13,994 bases of DNA from contig PLNO01000185.1 of assembly GCA_003141795.1 (NCBI GenBank), forward strand, positions 1-13,994, in the 5' to 3' direction. The position numbers were made by a program, and so were the translations under genes. The notes under the pieces were generated by a model. The model was not told the DNA's origin, did not search any database, and saw nothing but the letters and a program-made list of their open reading frames with translations. Below, piece by piece: positions 6,952-13,994 of the stretch. This stretch comes from Spirochaetaceae bacterium (lineage in GTDB: Bacteria > Spirochaetota > Spirochaetia > SZUA-6 > Fen-1364). Within the stretch, counting starts at the first letter, position 1. The number at the start of each line of letters is the position of its first letter.

Positions 6952-9393
6952 ATGCTCTTCTTCGGATCCCGACGACCAGTCGAACGCCTCGCCACCTCCT
7001 TCAGGTGGCTTGAGTCGAAACCGTTTCCCGCCGAACGGGCGCGCTTCTACTCGGCCGCCTACGCTGCCGGCGCCTATGTGCTGGGATTGGAAAAGGACAA
7101 CTACTTCGCGTGGGAGACCATGAGCGGAGACAGACGGTTCTCCGATTTCGTCCTGGAAGCCGACGTGGAGCTCGATGCCGGCAATGGCCATTCGGCGGTC
7201 GGCGTGCTCTTCCGCCACGTGAACGACGAGAACTTCTACTCCTTCCTCGTGTCCACGCGGGGCAATTTCCGCATCGACGTGCTTTTCAACAATCATCCCC
7301 TCCATCTCGTCGAATGGACTCGACTCCCCGAAGCCGAGCTCGTCGAGGGGGGGGGCGTGAACGGGCTTTCACGAAGCCTGCGCGTCATCGCGCACGGCTC
7401 ACGCTTCTCTTTCCAGGTGGACGGCGAGTGGGTCGCAGAGCTCGAAGACGAGGTGCTGCCCTCCGGCACGATCGGTTTTGCGGCGCAGAACTTCGCCGCC
7501 GCGGGGAAGGGGACCTTCCGTCTGGGGAGGATCCTCGTCGACGCCCGGCCCATCGTGGTCGAGAAAGAGCATCTGCGGTGGAGCTACTACGCCCCGATTT
7601 CCCCGGCCGCCCGTCTCCGACTGGCGGAGACCCTGTTCCAGTCGGGGAACGCCGATGCCGCCGCCGTCCAGCTCAGGAAGGGGTTGAAGGATCGCGACGG
7701 CTCCGTGCAGGAGCATTTCGTGCTCGCCGAATGCTACACACGGCTTTCGCTCTACGATGAGGCGCTGCGGGAGGTGGACATCGTGCTGGCGCGGGAACCC
7801 GCGCACCGGGAGGCTACGCTTGAAAAGGCGAACCTCCTCTACCTGGCCAATCGGCTCATCGAATCGCGCGACCTCATCCTTTCGGGGCTCGCGGAGGGGA
7901 GGATCGAATCCGGCCCCGGCGTCTGGGGGCTCCTGGGCAACGCCGAATACGGTCTGGGCAACTGGGACAAGGCGGCCGACGCGTATCGCCGCGCCATGGA
8001 GCTCGAGCCGGACGTTCCCCTTTTCCCGCAGAACGCAGCGCGCGCGCTGGAGCGCGCGGGCCGCTCCGATGAGGCCGCCGAGCTTTACAAGAGTGCCGCG
8101 CGCACGCTATTCGCCGAGGAGGCGTTCGACGAGCTGTCAATGATCGTTCCCCGCATCCGCGCGCTGGCCCCTGACGACCCCGAGGCCCGGGCCATGGAAG
8201 CGAAGATGCTCTACCGCGAGGGGAAAACGGACGAGGCGTTCGCGATCCTCCACGAGCTCACGGAAGCGGGCAGCACGGACAGTGCCGTGCACTATCTCCT
8301 GGGCCTCTTGCTTCGCGGCCGCGGGATGCAGGAGGATGCGCTGGAGGGATTCGTCCGAGCCTCCGAGCTCGAGCCCGATTTTCCCCTCTACCAGTTCAGG
8401 ATCGCGGAAACACTCAACGCCATGGGTCGCGACCCGCAGGACGCGCTCGACAGGGCCCTCCTTCTATCACCGTTAGATCCATGGGCCAACAACCTCGCCG
8501 GCCAGCTCGCGCTGGAAGCCGGGGATGCCCCCCGGGCCGTGACGCACCTGATGAAGGCGCGTGAGGCCGCCCCGCAGGAAGAGGATATTCGCATCAACCT
8601 TTCGGAGGCGCTCTCCCTCGCAGGACGTCACGACGAGGCGCTGGAGGCGCTGAATCCCTCCGTCGGCTCGGTCGACGGTGCGCGGATCGTGAATCAGCGG
8701 GGGAATGTGCTCGCCCGCGGCGGTCAGAGCGATCGTGCCGTGCAGGAGTACGAGGCTGCCATACGCCTCGACCCGCAGAACACCGCGTACAAACTGAATT
8801 GCGCGGCTGCCTGCATCGAGGTGGACATGATCCACCGTGCTGAGGAGATCCTTTCGCAAGTGGAGCCCGATCATCCCTCACCCTCGGTGTACAACCTCCT
8901 GGGACAGGTCGCATTCATGAAGGGGGAGCGCGCCAGGGCCGAGGCTGCGTACAAGGCGGGGCTCGACCTCGATCCTGATAACGCGGATCTCGTCGTGAAC
9001 AGCGCGCTCCTGTACAGGGAGCGCGGAAATCATGCCGCTGCACGCGACCTCCTACTCGGCTTCCTCTCCCGGCATCCCGGTCACGCGCGCGTGAAACCGC
9101 TTCTGGACAGGATCCGGGCGGAGCACGAGGAGAGGCTCTCCTGCGCCACGTGCGGCAGGGAGTGGTGGGTCCCGCGTGACCTTCCCCCGCAGCCGGCCAT
9201 CCGCATCCGCGGCGAGGTGCCGGCCGATGCGCCCGCGGGCCGCTGTCCTCGCTGTGGCAAGATCTACTGCGTCGGCTGCGCGTCGGCCCATCTGCGCGAC
9301 ATGCGGTTCGTCTGCCCCGACTGCGACGAGCTGCTCAAATTGAACGAGGATTCCCTGAAATGGCTTCTGGCGCGGTCGATCGGCCCCTCCTGA
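6952..9393 (+). CDS. Large TPR protein with N-terminal beta-sandwich-like domain and C-terminal eight-cysteine zinc module
   Basis: The 813-residue product has three parts. Residues about 60-198 alternate strands and loops in a way that resembles concanavalin-like/DUF1080 sandwich domains (FSDFVLEADVEL, GVLFRHVNDENFYSF, GTIGFAAQNF). This is inferred from pattern only. Residues about 217-720 form a long tetratricopeptide array with repeated A-x-x-x-Y-x-x-A-x-x-L-x-P spacing, for example DKAADAYRRAMELEPDVP and AVQEYEAAIRLDPQNTA. The C terminus has C731-x2-C734, C765-x2-C768, C773-x2-C776 and C788-x2-C791, plus H780, enough for two zinc ions. No signal peptide or membrane span is seen, so it is probably cytosolic, which is odd for a sugar-binding-type sandwich. 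A scaffold role is plausible but unproven. ATG 6952 lacks a strong ribosome binding site and probably relies on coupling to the cupin gene. Confidence 0.85.
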   Translation: MLFFGSRRPVERLATSFRWLESKPFPAERARFYSAAYAAGAYVLGLEKDNYFAWETMSGDRRFSDFVLEADVELDAGNGHSAVGVLFRHVNDENFYSFLVSTRGNFRIDVLFNNHPLHLVEWTRLPEAELVEGGGVNGLSRSLRVIAHGSRFSFQVDGEWVAELEDEVLPSGTIGFAAQNFAAAGKGTFRLGRILVDARPIVVEKEHLRWSYYAPISPAARLRLAETLFQSGNADAAAVQLRKGLKDRDGSVQEHFVLAECYTRLSLYDEALREVDIVLAREPAHREATLEKANLLYLANRLIESRDLILSGLAEGRIESGPGVWGLLGNAEYGLGNWDKAADAYRRAMELEPDVPLFPQNAARALERAGRSDEAAELYKSAARTLFAEEAFDELSMIVPRIRALAPDDPEARAMEAKMLYREGKTDEAFAILHELTEAGSTDSAVHYLLGLLLRGRGMQEDALEGFVRASELEPDFPLYQFRIAETLNAMGRDPQDALDRALLLSPLDPWANNLAGQLALEAGDAPRAVTHLMKAREAAPQEEDIRINLSEALSLAGRHDEALEALNPSVGSVDGARIVNQRGNVLARGGQSDRAVQEYEAAIRLDPQNTAYKLNCAAACIEVDMIHRAEEILSQVEPDHPSPSVYNLLGQVAFMKGERARAEAAYKAGLDLDPDNADLVVNSALLYRERGNHAAARDLLLGFLSRHPGHARVKPLLDRIRAEHEERLSCATCGREWWVPRDLPPQPAIRIRGEVPADAPAGRCPRCGKIYCVGCASAHLRDMRFVCPDCDELLKLNEDSLKWLLARSIGPS

Positions 9394-9395
9394 CC

Positions 9396-9415
9396 CGGGG
9401 CCCGGCGACGCCCCG
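9396..9415 (+). terminator. GC-rich hairpin after the TPR gene
   Basis: CGGGGC (9396-9401) pairs with GCCCCG (9410-9415) around an eight-base loop, three bases after the TPR stop codon and just before the next promoter. The position suits a terminator, but only CTCCTT follows instead of a T-tract. Confidence 0.35.
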
Positions 9416-9419
9416 CTCC

Positions 9420-9447
9420 TTGACAAACATGGTCGCATCATTACTAT
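9420..9447 (+). promoter_or_regulatory. Promoter of the LolA-like/RodZ-like/rimO/uvrD cluster
   Basis: A perfect -35 hexamer TTGACA (9420-9425) is followed after 16 bases by TACTAT (9442-9447), four of six matches to the -10 consensus. The expected start near 9454 is only about four bases before the TTG start codon. That would place the GGGGTGA site (9448-9454) largely upstream of the transcript. Either a near-leaderless mRNA is made or the -10 differs. Confidence 0.55.
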
Positions 9448-9457
9448 GGGGTGAGCT

Positions 9458-10144
9458 TTGAACAGAAAAACACCACTTTTTGTCATATTCTGCCTCGTTC
9501 TCCCCGTTCTTGCCCACGCGCAGGCCACGGAGCTCGTGTCCGCGGAGAAGTTCTTCGGGAATCTCTCGGCCAACTACGGCAAGGTGAAGGACTATGAGGC
9601 CATCGTCACCATCACGCAGGGAAAAAACAACTATCACGGGACGCTCTCCTACAAGAGCCCGCTGTATCTTCGGATCGATTTCGACGATCCCCCCAAGATG
9701 GTGCTCTGCTTCGACGGCCAGAAGCTGATCTGGTTTTCACCGCAGAACGAGGTCGCGCTGGAGCAGGACTACAAGAAGAGGTCCAACAACCAGATCGAGT
9801 CCATGGCAACGAGCCAGGGGCTCGTGCTGCTCCAGAAGAACTACTCCATCGCGTTCCTCAACGCCACAGGCGCCACACCGGTGCCTCTCGAAGACGGTTC
9901 TCGAGAGCTCGTGTCCAAGCTGAAGCTCGTTTCCCGCGGGGCGACGAGCTACAGCCAGATGATCATCTCCGTCAAGGATTCTCTCATCCGGCGCGTCGAA
10001 GGGACCCAGACCAACGGGGAGAGGGTGGTCATGGACTTCGCCAATATCCGCACGAACCAGGGGATTCCGGATTCCCGTTTCGTCTATGACTCCCCTCCCT
10101 ACGCCAACGTCATCCAGGACTGGCTTTTCGACCCGGAAGAGTGA
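9458..10144 (+). CDS. LolA-like outer-membrane lipoprotein carrier family protein
   Basis: The 228-residue product begins with a cleavable signal peptide: N-terminal NRK, a hydrophobic core at residues 6-18, and a probable cut after LAHA at 21. The mature part has the LolA/LolB-type antiparallel sheet pattern, including KVKDYEAIVTITQ (42-54), SPLYLRIDFDDPPKMVL (67-83) and DGQKLIWFSPQ (86-96). A C-terminal strand ends in DSRFVYDSPPYANVI. LolA proteins ferry lipoproteins through the periplasm to the outer membrane, and that role is inferred here from family resemblance. TTG 9458 is the only usable start: a TGA at 9452-9454 closes the frame upstream, and the next start codon (GTG, residue 27) would remove the signal peptide. 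The stop is three bases before the RodZ-like gene. Confidence 0.82.
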   Translation: MNRKTPLFVIFCLVLPVLAHAQATELVSAEKFFGNLSANYGKVKDYEAIVTITQGKNNYHGTLSYKSPLYLRIDFDDPPKMVLCFDGQKLIWFSPQNEVALEQDYKKRSNNQIESMATSQGLVLLQKNYSIAFLNATGATPVPLEDGSRELVSKLKLVSRGATSYSQMIISVKDSLIRRVEGTQTNGERVVMDFANIRTNQGIPDSRFVYDSPPYANVIQDWLFDPEE

Positions 10145-10147
10145 CCC

Positions 10148-11263
10148 ATGGAATCGATCGGTGAGAAACTGCGGCTTGCCCGCGAACGCAACAACCTGAC
10201 GCACGACCAGATCGCGCGGGAAACCCACGTCGCCAAGCGCTTCCTGAAGGCGCTGGAGGACGAGGACTTCACCGTCTTTCCGGGTGAGACCTACGCCATG
10301 GGCTTCCTCCGCAGCTATGCGGAATACCTCGGCCTGGATGCGGAAGAGCTCATCGGGATCTACCGCAACATCAAGATCCAGGAGCAGCCGCTTCCCATGA
10401 ACGAGCTGCTGGAATCTCACCCGCACACTATTCCGCTACGGACCATCATCATCGTGGTGGCGGCGGTGCTCGTGGTGGCAGCGGCCGGTTTCCTCATCTA
10501 TCGGGCGGCCTCCCACGGCGCCGGTACCTCGACGACCGGACAGAAACCCGGAAGTGCTGCCTCGACGGATTTCGTCTTTCAGGACGAGGTGCGCACGCAG
10601 TGGTTCACGCAGGGGGACGGCATCTCCATCCCCTTCGGCGGCAAAAGCTATCGCGTGGTGGTGGCGGGTATCGGGGACTCCCTGACGCTGAAGGTGCCGG
10701 GCGGCACGGTCGACATGGGCCTCGGCAAGGAGCGCTACATCGATCTCGACGGGGACTCCAACCCCGACATCAGGATCGTCTGGAACGACGTGGACCGGGC
10801 ATCCCCGCAGAAAAGGGTGAACCTCGGACTCTACCGCACCTCGGGACAGGCCGCCGCAGCGGCAACCGGTGCCGACGCTTCCTCCTCGAATCTTCCGCCC
10901 CCGGCAGGATCGTCAACCCCGCCGGCCCGGTCGGACACGTTCAAGCCTGTCAGCGTGGCGCAGGCCGCGCAGTCGGGCCTGTTCAGCCTCGACTTCACGT
11001 TCAAGAACGACTGTTTCTTCCGCTACCTCGTCGACGACAAGGACCGTGAGGATCGCTTCTTCCAGAAGGGGGAGCAGTTCACCATCGACACGGCCAAACA
11101 GCAGGTCACGATCTGGCTCTCCAATGCCGGAGCAGCCCGGATGCGCGTCCAGGGCAGGGACTTCGAGCTGGGCGGCCTCGGCGAGGTCGCCACCCGCAAG
11201 GTCGCATGGCGCAGGGATACGAATGCGGGTGGGTATGTCCTCGAGATCACCCCGGTCTACTGA
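10148..11263 (+). CDS. RodZ-like membrane protein: HTH domain, one membrane span, periplasmic C-terminal domain
   Basis: The 371-residue product has a cytoplasmic helix-turn-helix (about residues 4-75, with IGEKLRLARERNNLTHDQIA and the FPGETYAMGFLRSYAEYLGLD signature of the RodZ/HTH_25 family). One membrane span lies at about 98-118. Next comes a periplasmic segment (about 141-231) ending in DLDGDSNPDIRIVW, then a Ser/Pro/Ala-rich linker (232-265). The C-terminal domain (275-360) resembles the DUF4115 domain of RodZ. RodZ links MreB to the envelope in rod-shaped cells, but many HTH_25 proteins have unknown roles. The extra middle domain with a D-x-D-G-D calcium-loop-like motif is not part of standard RodZ. 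ATG 10148 has GGAAGAG (10135-10141) upstream, and the gene is three bases from the LolA-like gene. No MreB gene is in view. Confidence 0.83.
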   Translation: MESIGEKLRLARERNNLTHDQIARETHVAKRFLKALEDEDFTVFPGETYAMGFLRSYAEYLGLDAEELIGIYRNIKIQEQPLPMNELLESHPHTIPLRTIIIVVAAVLVVAAAGFLIYRAASHGAGTSTTGQKPGSAASTDFVFQDEVRTQWFTQGDGISIPFGGKSYRVVVAGIGDSLTLKVPGGTVDMGLGKERYIDLDGDSNPDIRIVWNDVDRASPQKRVNLGLYRTSGQAAAAATGADASSSNLPPPAGSSTPPARSDTFKPVSVAQAAQSGLFSLDFTFKNDCFFRYLVDDKDREDRFFQKGEQFTIDTAKQQVTIWLSNAGAARMRVQGRDFELGGLGEVATRKVAWRRDTNAGGYVLEITPVY

Positions 11264-12572
11264 TCCCTCCGGCAGCAGTTCCGTCAACCGCTCCTTCTAC
11301 ATCGAGAGCCTCGGGTGCGCCAAGAATCAGGTCGATTCCGAGCTCATGATCGCGGCCCTGCAGGGCGCGGGATGGCAGCTTGCCGCCGGGCCTTCGGACG
11401 CAGAGGTCATCATCGTCAACACCTGCGGGTTCATCGCAGCGGCCAAGAGCGAATCCATCGAGACGAGCCTCGAGCTGAAAGCGCGAAATCCCGGACGCAA
11501 GGTCGTCATGGTGGGCTGCCTCTCCGAGCGCTACGGGGAGGAGCTGCGCGAGCAGCTCCCCGAGATCGATGCGTTCCTCGGCAACAAGGACCCCGCGGCG
11601 ATCGTCGCTCTCGTCGAGGGGTCCGCCCGTCCTGCTGCTGCGGCCCGTCCGTACGAGCGCCAGCACCTGCTGTCCTTTCCCGGCAGCGCCTACGTGAAGA
11701 TCGCGGAGGGCTGCGGGAATCGCTGTACGTATTGCGCCATCCCCCTGATCCGTGGGGACCTCGCGAGCCGCGAGCCCGATGCCATCGTCACCGAGATACG
11801 CGGGCTCCTGGACCGGGGGGTCAGGGAGCTCATCCTCATCGCCCAGGATCTCGGCTCCTACGGCAAGGACCTCGGGACGACCGGCCTCGTCGACCTCCTC
11901 TCGTCGATCTCCCGGCTCGAAGGCGGGTTCTGGGTGCGGATGCTCTACATACACCCCGAGCATTTTCCCGACGGCGTGCTCGACCTCGTCGCCAGCGATG
12001 AGCGATTCCTTCCGTACTTCGACCTTCCCCTCCAGCACGCCTCCCCGTCGATCCTTCGCGCCATGGGGCGGCGCGGAGACCCTGAGCGGAACCTCGAGCT
12101 CCTGTCAGGGATCAGGGCCCGTCTTCCCCGGGCGGCAATCCGTTCCACCTTCCTCGTCGGGTTCCCCGGAGAAACGGAGGAGGACTTCGACCGCCTGCTC
12201 GCATTTCAGGAACAGGCCCGGCTGGACTGGATGGGCGCGTTCACCTACTCCCGGGAGGAGGACACCCGCGCGTACTCCCTCCCCGGCAGGGTGACGAAGG
12301 CGGTTGCGGAGAAGCGCAAATCCGAGGTGGAGCTCCGGCAGGTGCCCATCACGGAGCGGGCGCTCGACGCGCGTGTGGGGGAGACGATGGACGTCCTGGT
12401 CGAGGAACCCGTCGAGGGGGAGCAGATGTCCATCGGCCGCGGCTACCTGCAGGCCCCCGACGTCGACGGCCTCGTCGTCGTGCGCCGCAGGCTCCCGGCG
12501 GGGTCAATGGCGCGCGTACGGATCACCCGGCGCAACGGCGTGGATCTGGAGGGCGAGGTTGTCGACGCCTGA
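11223..12572 (+). CDS. rimO: Ribosomal protein S12 methylthiotransferase
   Basis: RimO is a radical SAM enzyme with two [4Fe-4S] clusters that adds a methylthio group to a conserved aspartate of ribosomal protein S12. Numbered from ATG 11223 (449 residues), the N-terminal UPF0004 domain gives C32 (LGCAKNQVDSE), C68 (NTCGFI) and C99 (GCLSERY). The radical SAM motif is C164-x3-C168-x2-C171 in GCGNRCTYCAIP, and PLQHAS, GFPGETEEDF and FTYSREEDT follow. A C-terminal TRAM domain includes MDVLVEEP and ends in a short basic/acidic tail. LGCAKNQVDSE with YSREEDT separates it from MiaB and MtaB. Start candidates are ATG 11223 (AGGGA five bases upstream) and ATG 11235. Both give a Ser-rich leader, and 11223 overlaps the RodZ-like gene by 41 bases. 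It overlaps uvrD by 14 bases. Confidence 0.95.
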   Translation: MRVGMSSRSPRSTDPSGSSSVNRSFYIESLGCAKNQVDSELMIAALQGAGWQLAAGPSDAEVIIVNTCGFIAAAKSESIETSLELKARNPGRKVVMVGCLSERYGEELREQLPEIDAFLGNKDPAAIVALVEGSARPAAAARPYERQHLLSFPGSAYVKIAEGCGNRCTYCAIPLIRGDLASREPDAIVTEIRGLLDRGVRELILIAQDLGSYGKDLGTTGLVDLLSSISRLEGGFWVRMLYIHPEHFPDGVLDLVASDERFLPYFDLPLQHASPSILRAMGRRGDPERNLELLSGIRARLPRAAIRSTFLVGFPGETEEDFDRLLAFQEQARLDWMGAFTYSREEDTRAYSLPGRVTKAVAEKRKSEVELRQVPITERALDARVGETMDVLVEEPVEGEQMSIGRGYLQAPDVDGLVVVRRRLPAGSMARVRITRRNGVDLEGEVVDA

Positions 12573-13994
12573 GCCCCAGTACCTCCTGAAGCTCAACGCC
12601 GAACAGAGGCAGGCGGTGATCCACGAGGGAGGTCCGCTCCTCATCCTCGCGGGCGCCGGTTCCGGCAAGACACGGGTGATCACGACGAAGATCGCCTGGC
12701 TCGTTGACCAACGGGGCGAAAGCCCGCGGTCGATCCTCGCCGTCACCTTCACCAACAAGGCTGCCAGCGAGATGGCCGAGCGCGTGGACAAGATCCTTGG
12801 CCACAGTTCGCTCGCCAAGCCGCTGCTCTCGACCTTCCACAGTTTCTGCGTCCGCGTCCTGCGTCGCGACATTGAAGCGCTGCGTGTGAACAACTCCGGC
12901 CTGACGCGCAATTTTGCCATCTATGACGAGGTCGATCAACAGGCCGTCGTAAAGATCGCGCTCAAGCGCCTCGCCATCGACGACAAATCTCTCAAGCCGC
13001 GCGTCGCGCTCGGGCGCATTTCGTGGGCCAAGAACCACATGATCGATCCGCAGGAGTACTTCCTCGCATCGACCAATCCGATGGAAGAGAAGATCGCGCA
13101 CATCTTTGAGATCTACCGCAAGGAACTCTTCAAGGCCAACGCGCTGGACTTCGACGACCTGCTACTCGAAACGGTGCGTCTGCTGAAAGTTGTGCCCGAG
13201 GTTCGCGAGCGATACAACCGGCGTTACAAATATCTCCTCATTGACGAGTATCAGGACACCAACCGCCCGCAGTATGAGTTGATGAAGCTGCTCGCCGGCC
13301 CCGCCCACAACGTCTGCGTCGTCGGCGACGAAGACCAATCCATCTACAGTTGGCGCGGCGCGGATATCAAGAACATTCTCGAGTTCGAAAAGGACTTTCC
13401 CGAAGTCCGCACCATCCGTCTCGAGCAAAACTACCGCTCCACGCAATCATCCTCGAAGGCGCATCCGCCGTGGTCGCGAACAACACCCAGCGTAAGGGCA
13501 AGACGCTGTTCACCACGCGCGAGGGCGGCTCGCTCATCGGCTACTACGAGGCTCCCGACGGCGAGAATGAAGCGCTCTTCATCGCCGACCGCATCCAGCA
13601 ATATCTCCGCGAGGCCGGAGCCAGCGATTCCGACACCCTTCCGCGATGCGCCGTCTTGTACCGCACCAACTCGCAGTCCCGGCTGGTAGAAGAAGCGCTG
13701 CGCCGCTATCAGATCCAGTACCACATTGTCGGCGGCTTCTCCTTCTATGACCGCGCCGAGGTCAAGGACATCCTCAGTTACATGAAGCTTGTCCTCAACC
13801 CGCACGACTCGATTGCACTTGGCCGCGTTGTCAACTCGCCCGCGCGCGGCATCGGCAAAACGACCATGGAGACGCTCGAACGCATCGCCCTTACCACCGG
13901 CATCAGCTCCTGGGACGCGATCGCCCGCGCTATCGAAGATAAGCTGCTTCCGGCGCGCGCGCTCACCGCCCTTGCTAACTTCCGCCGCCTCATC
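12559..13994 (+). CDS. uvrD: UvrD/PcrA-type superfamily 1 DNA helicase, frameshifted and 3' incomplete
   Basis: This is an ATP-driven 3'-5' helicase of the UvrD/Rep/PcrA group, used in nucleotide excision and mismatch repair or in clearing replication blocks. The start is TTG 12559, with GGAGG at 12548-12552 six bases upstream, inside the end of rimO. Motifs in the first frame are the Q motif LNAEQRQAV (12-20), Walker A AGAGSGKT (31-38), TFTNKAASEM, DEYQDT (229-234), GDEDQSIYSWRGA (256-268) and LEQNYRSTQ (288-296). After Q296 the frame shifts by one base. Codons from 13446 to the window end then restore 183 helicase residues (IILEGASAVVANN, AVLYRTNSQSR, GGFSFYDRAEVKD). Without correction the first frame ends at 13689. 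Family length is roughly 700-780, so about a third lies beyond the window. Third-codon-position GC falls relative to rimO, which suggests foreign or misjoined DNA. Confidence 0.92.
13444..13448 (+). other. Single-base frameshift site in uvrD
   Basis: At CAATC, one A fewer than expected (CAAATC) breaks the helicase frame directly after NYRSTQ. Adding one A restores continuous homology-like sequence to the end of the window. The short A run makes a sequencing or assembly error likely, but a true inactivating mutation is possible. Confidence 0.85.

Noticed and set aside
10869..11222. Longer 5' end for rimO (567 codons in total)
   Set aside because: The extra part lies inside the RodZ-like gene in another frame and is Arg/Ser-rich without motifs. 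RimO proteins are about 440 residues, fitting a start at 11223 or 11235.

Overview
The window is a high-GC, densely coding stretch of a bacterial chromosome or metagenomic contig, probably from a diderm. A LolA-like periplasmic protein with a signal peptide points to an outer membrane. The clearest lineage hint is a UMP kinase of the archaeal/spirochete type. Together with a BFN-UVR protein, a short phosphoglycerate dehydrogenase and a LolA-like/RodZ-like/RimO cluster, it makes a high-GC spirochete-like bacterium my best guess, but this is inference. No RNA gene, mobile element, CRISPR array or intergenic gap over 300 bases was seen.

Left part (1-3860). Aconitase (acnA) runs leftward off the window edge and is divergent from a bifunctional-nuclease/UVR gene. 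That gene has a near-consensus promoter and overlaps a PflX-type radical SAM gene. No ATG, GTG or TTG lies in the radical SAM gene's open frame ahead of its catalytic cysteines, so it needs a rare start codon or contains a sequence error.

Middle part (3851-9415). The radical SAM gene converges on an archaeal-type UMP kinase gene (pyrH) across an inverted repeat. pyrH is divergent from a short serA that lacks regulatory domains. Next come a UVR-motif protein of unknown function, a small cupin, and an 813-residue protein with a beta-sandwich-like N terminus, a long TPR array and an eight-cysteine C-terminal zinc module.

Right part (9420-13994). A promoter with a perfect -35 box precedes a tightly packed set: LolA-like protein, RodZ-like membrane protein, rimO and uvrD. 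Spacings are 3 bases, then overlaps of 41 and 14 bases. The helicase gene is cut by the window end, carries a one-base frameshift just after motif IV, and has codon use unlike its neighbours. This suggests either acquired DNA or a chimeric assembly joint.

The genes are mostly housekeeping: TCA cycle, serine and pyrimidine nucleotide synthesis, ribosome modification, envelope and DNA repair. I found no convincing new defence or mobile system. The most novel items are the TPR/zinc protein, the two UVR-domain proteins and the radical SAM gene without a canonical start.
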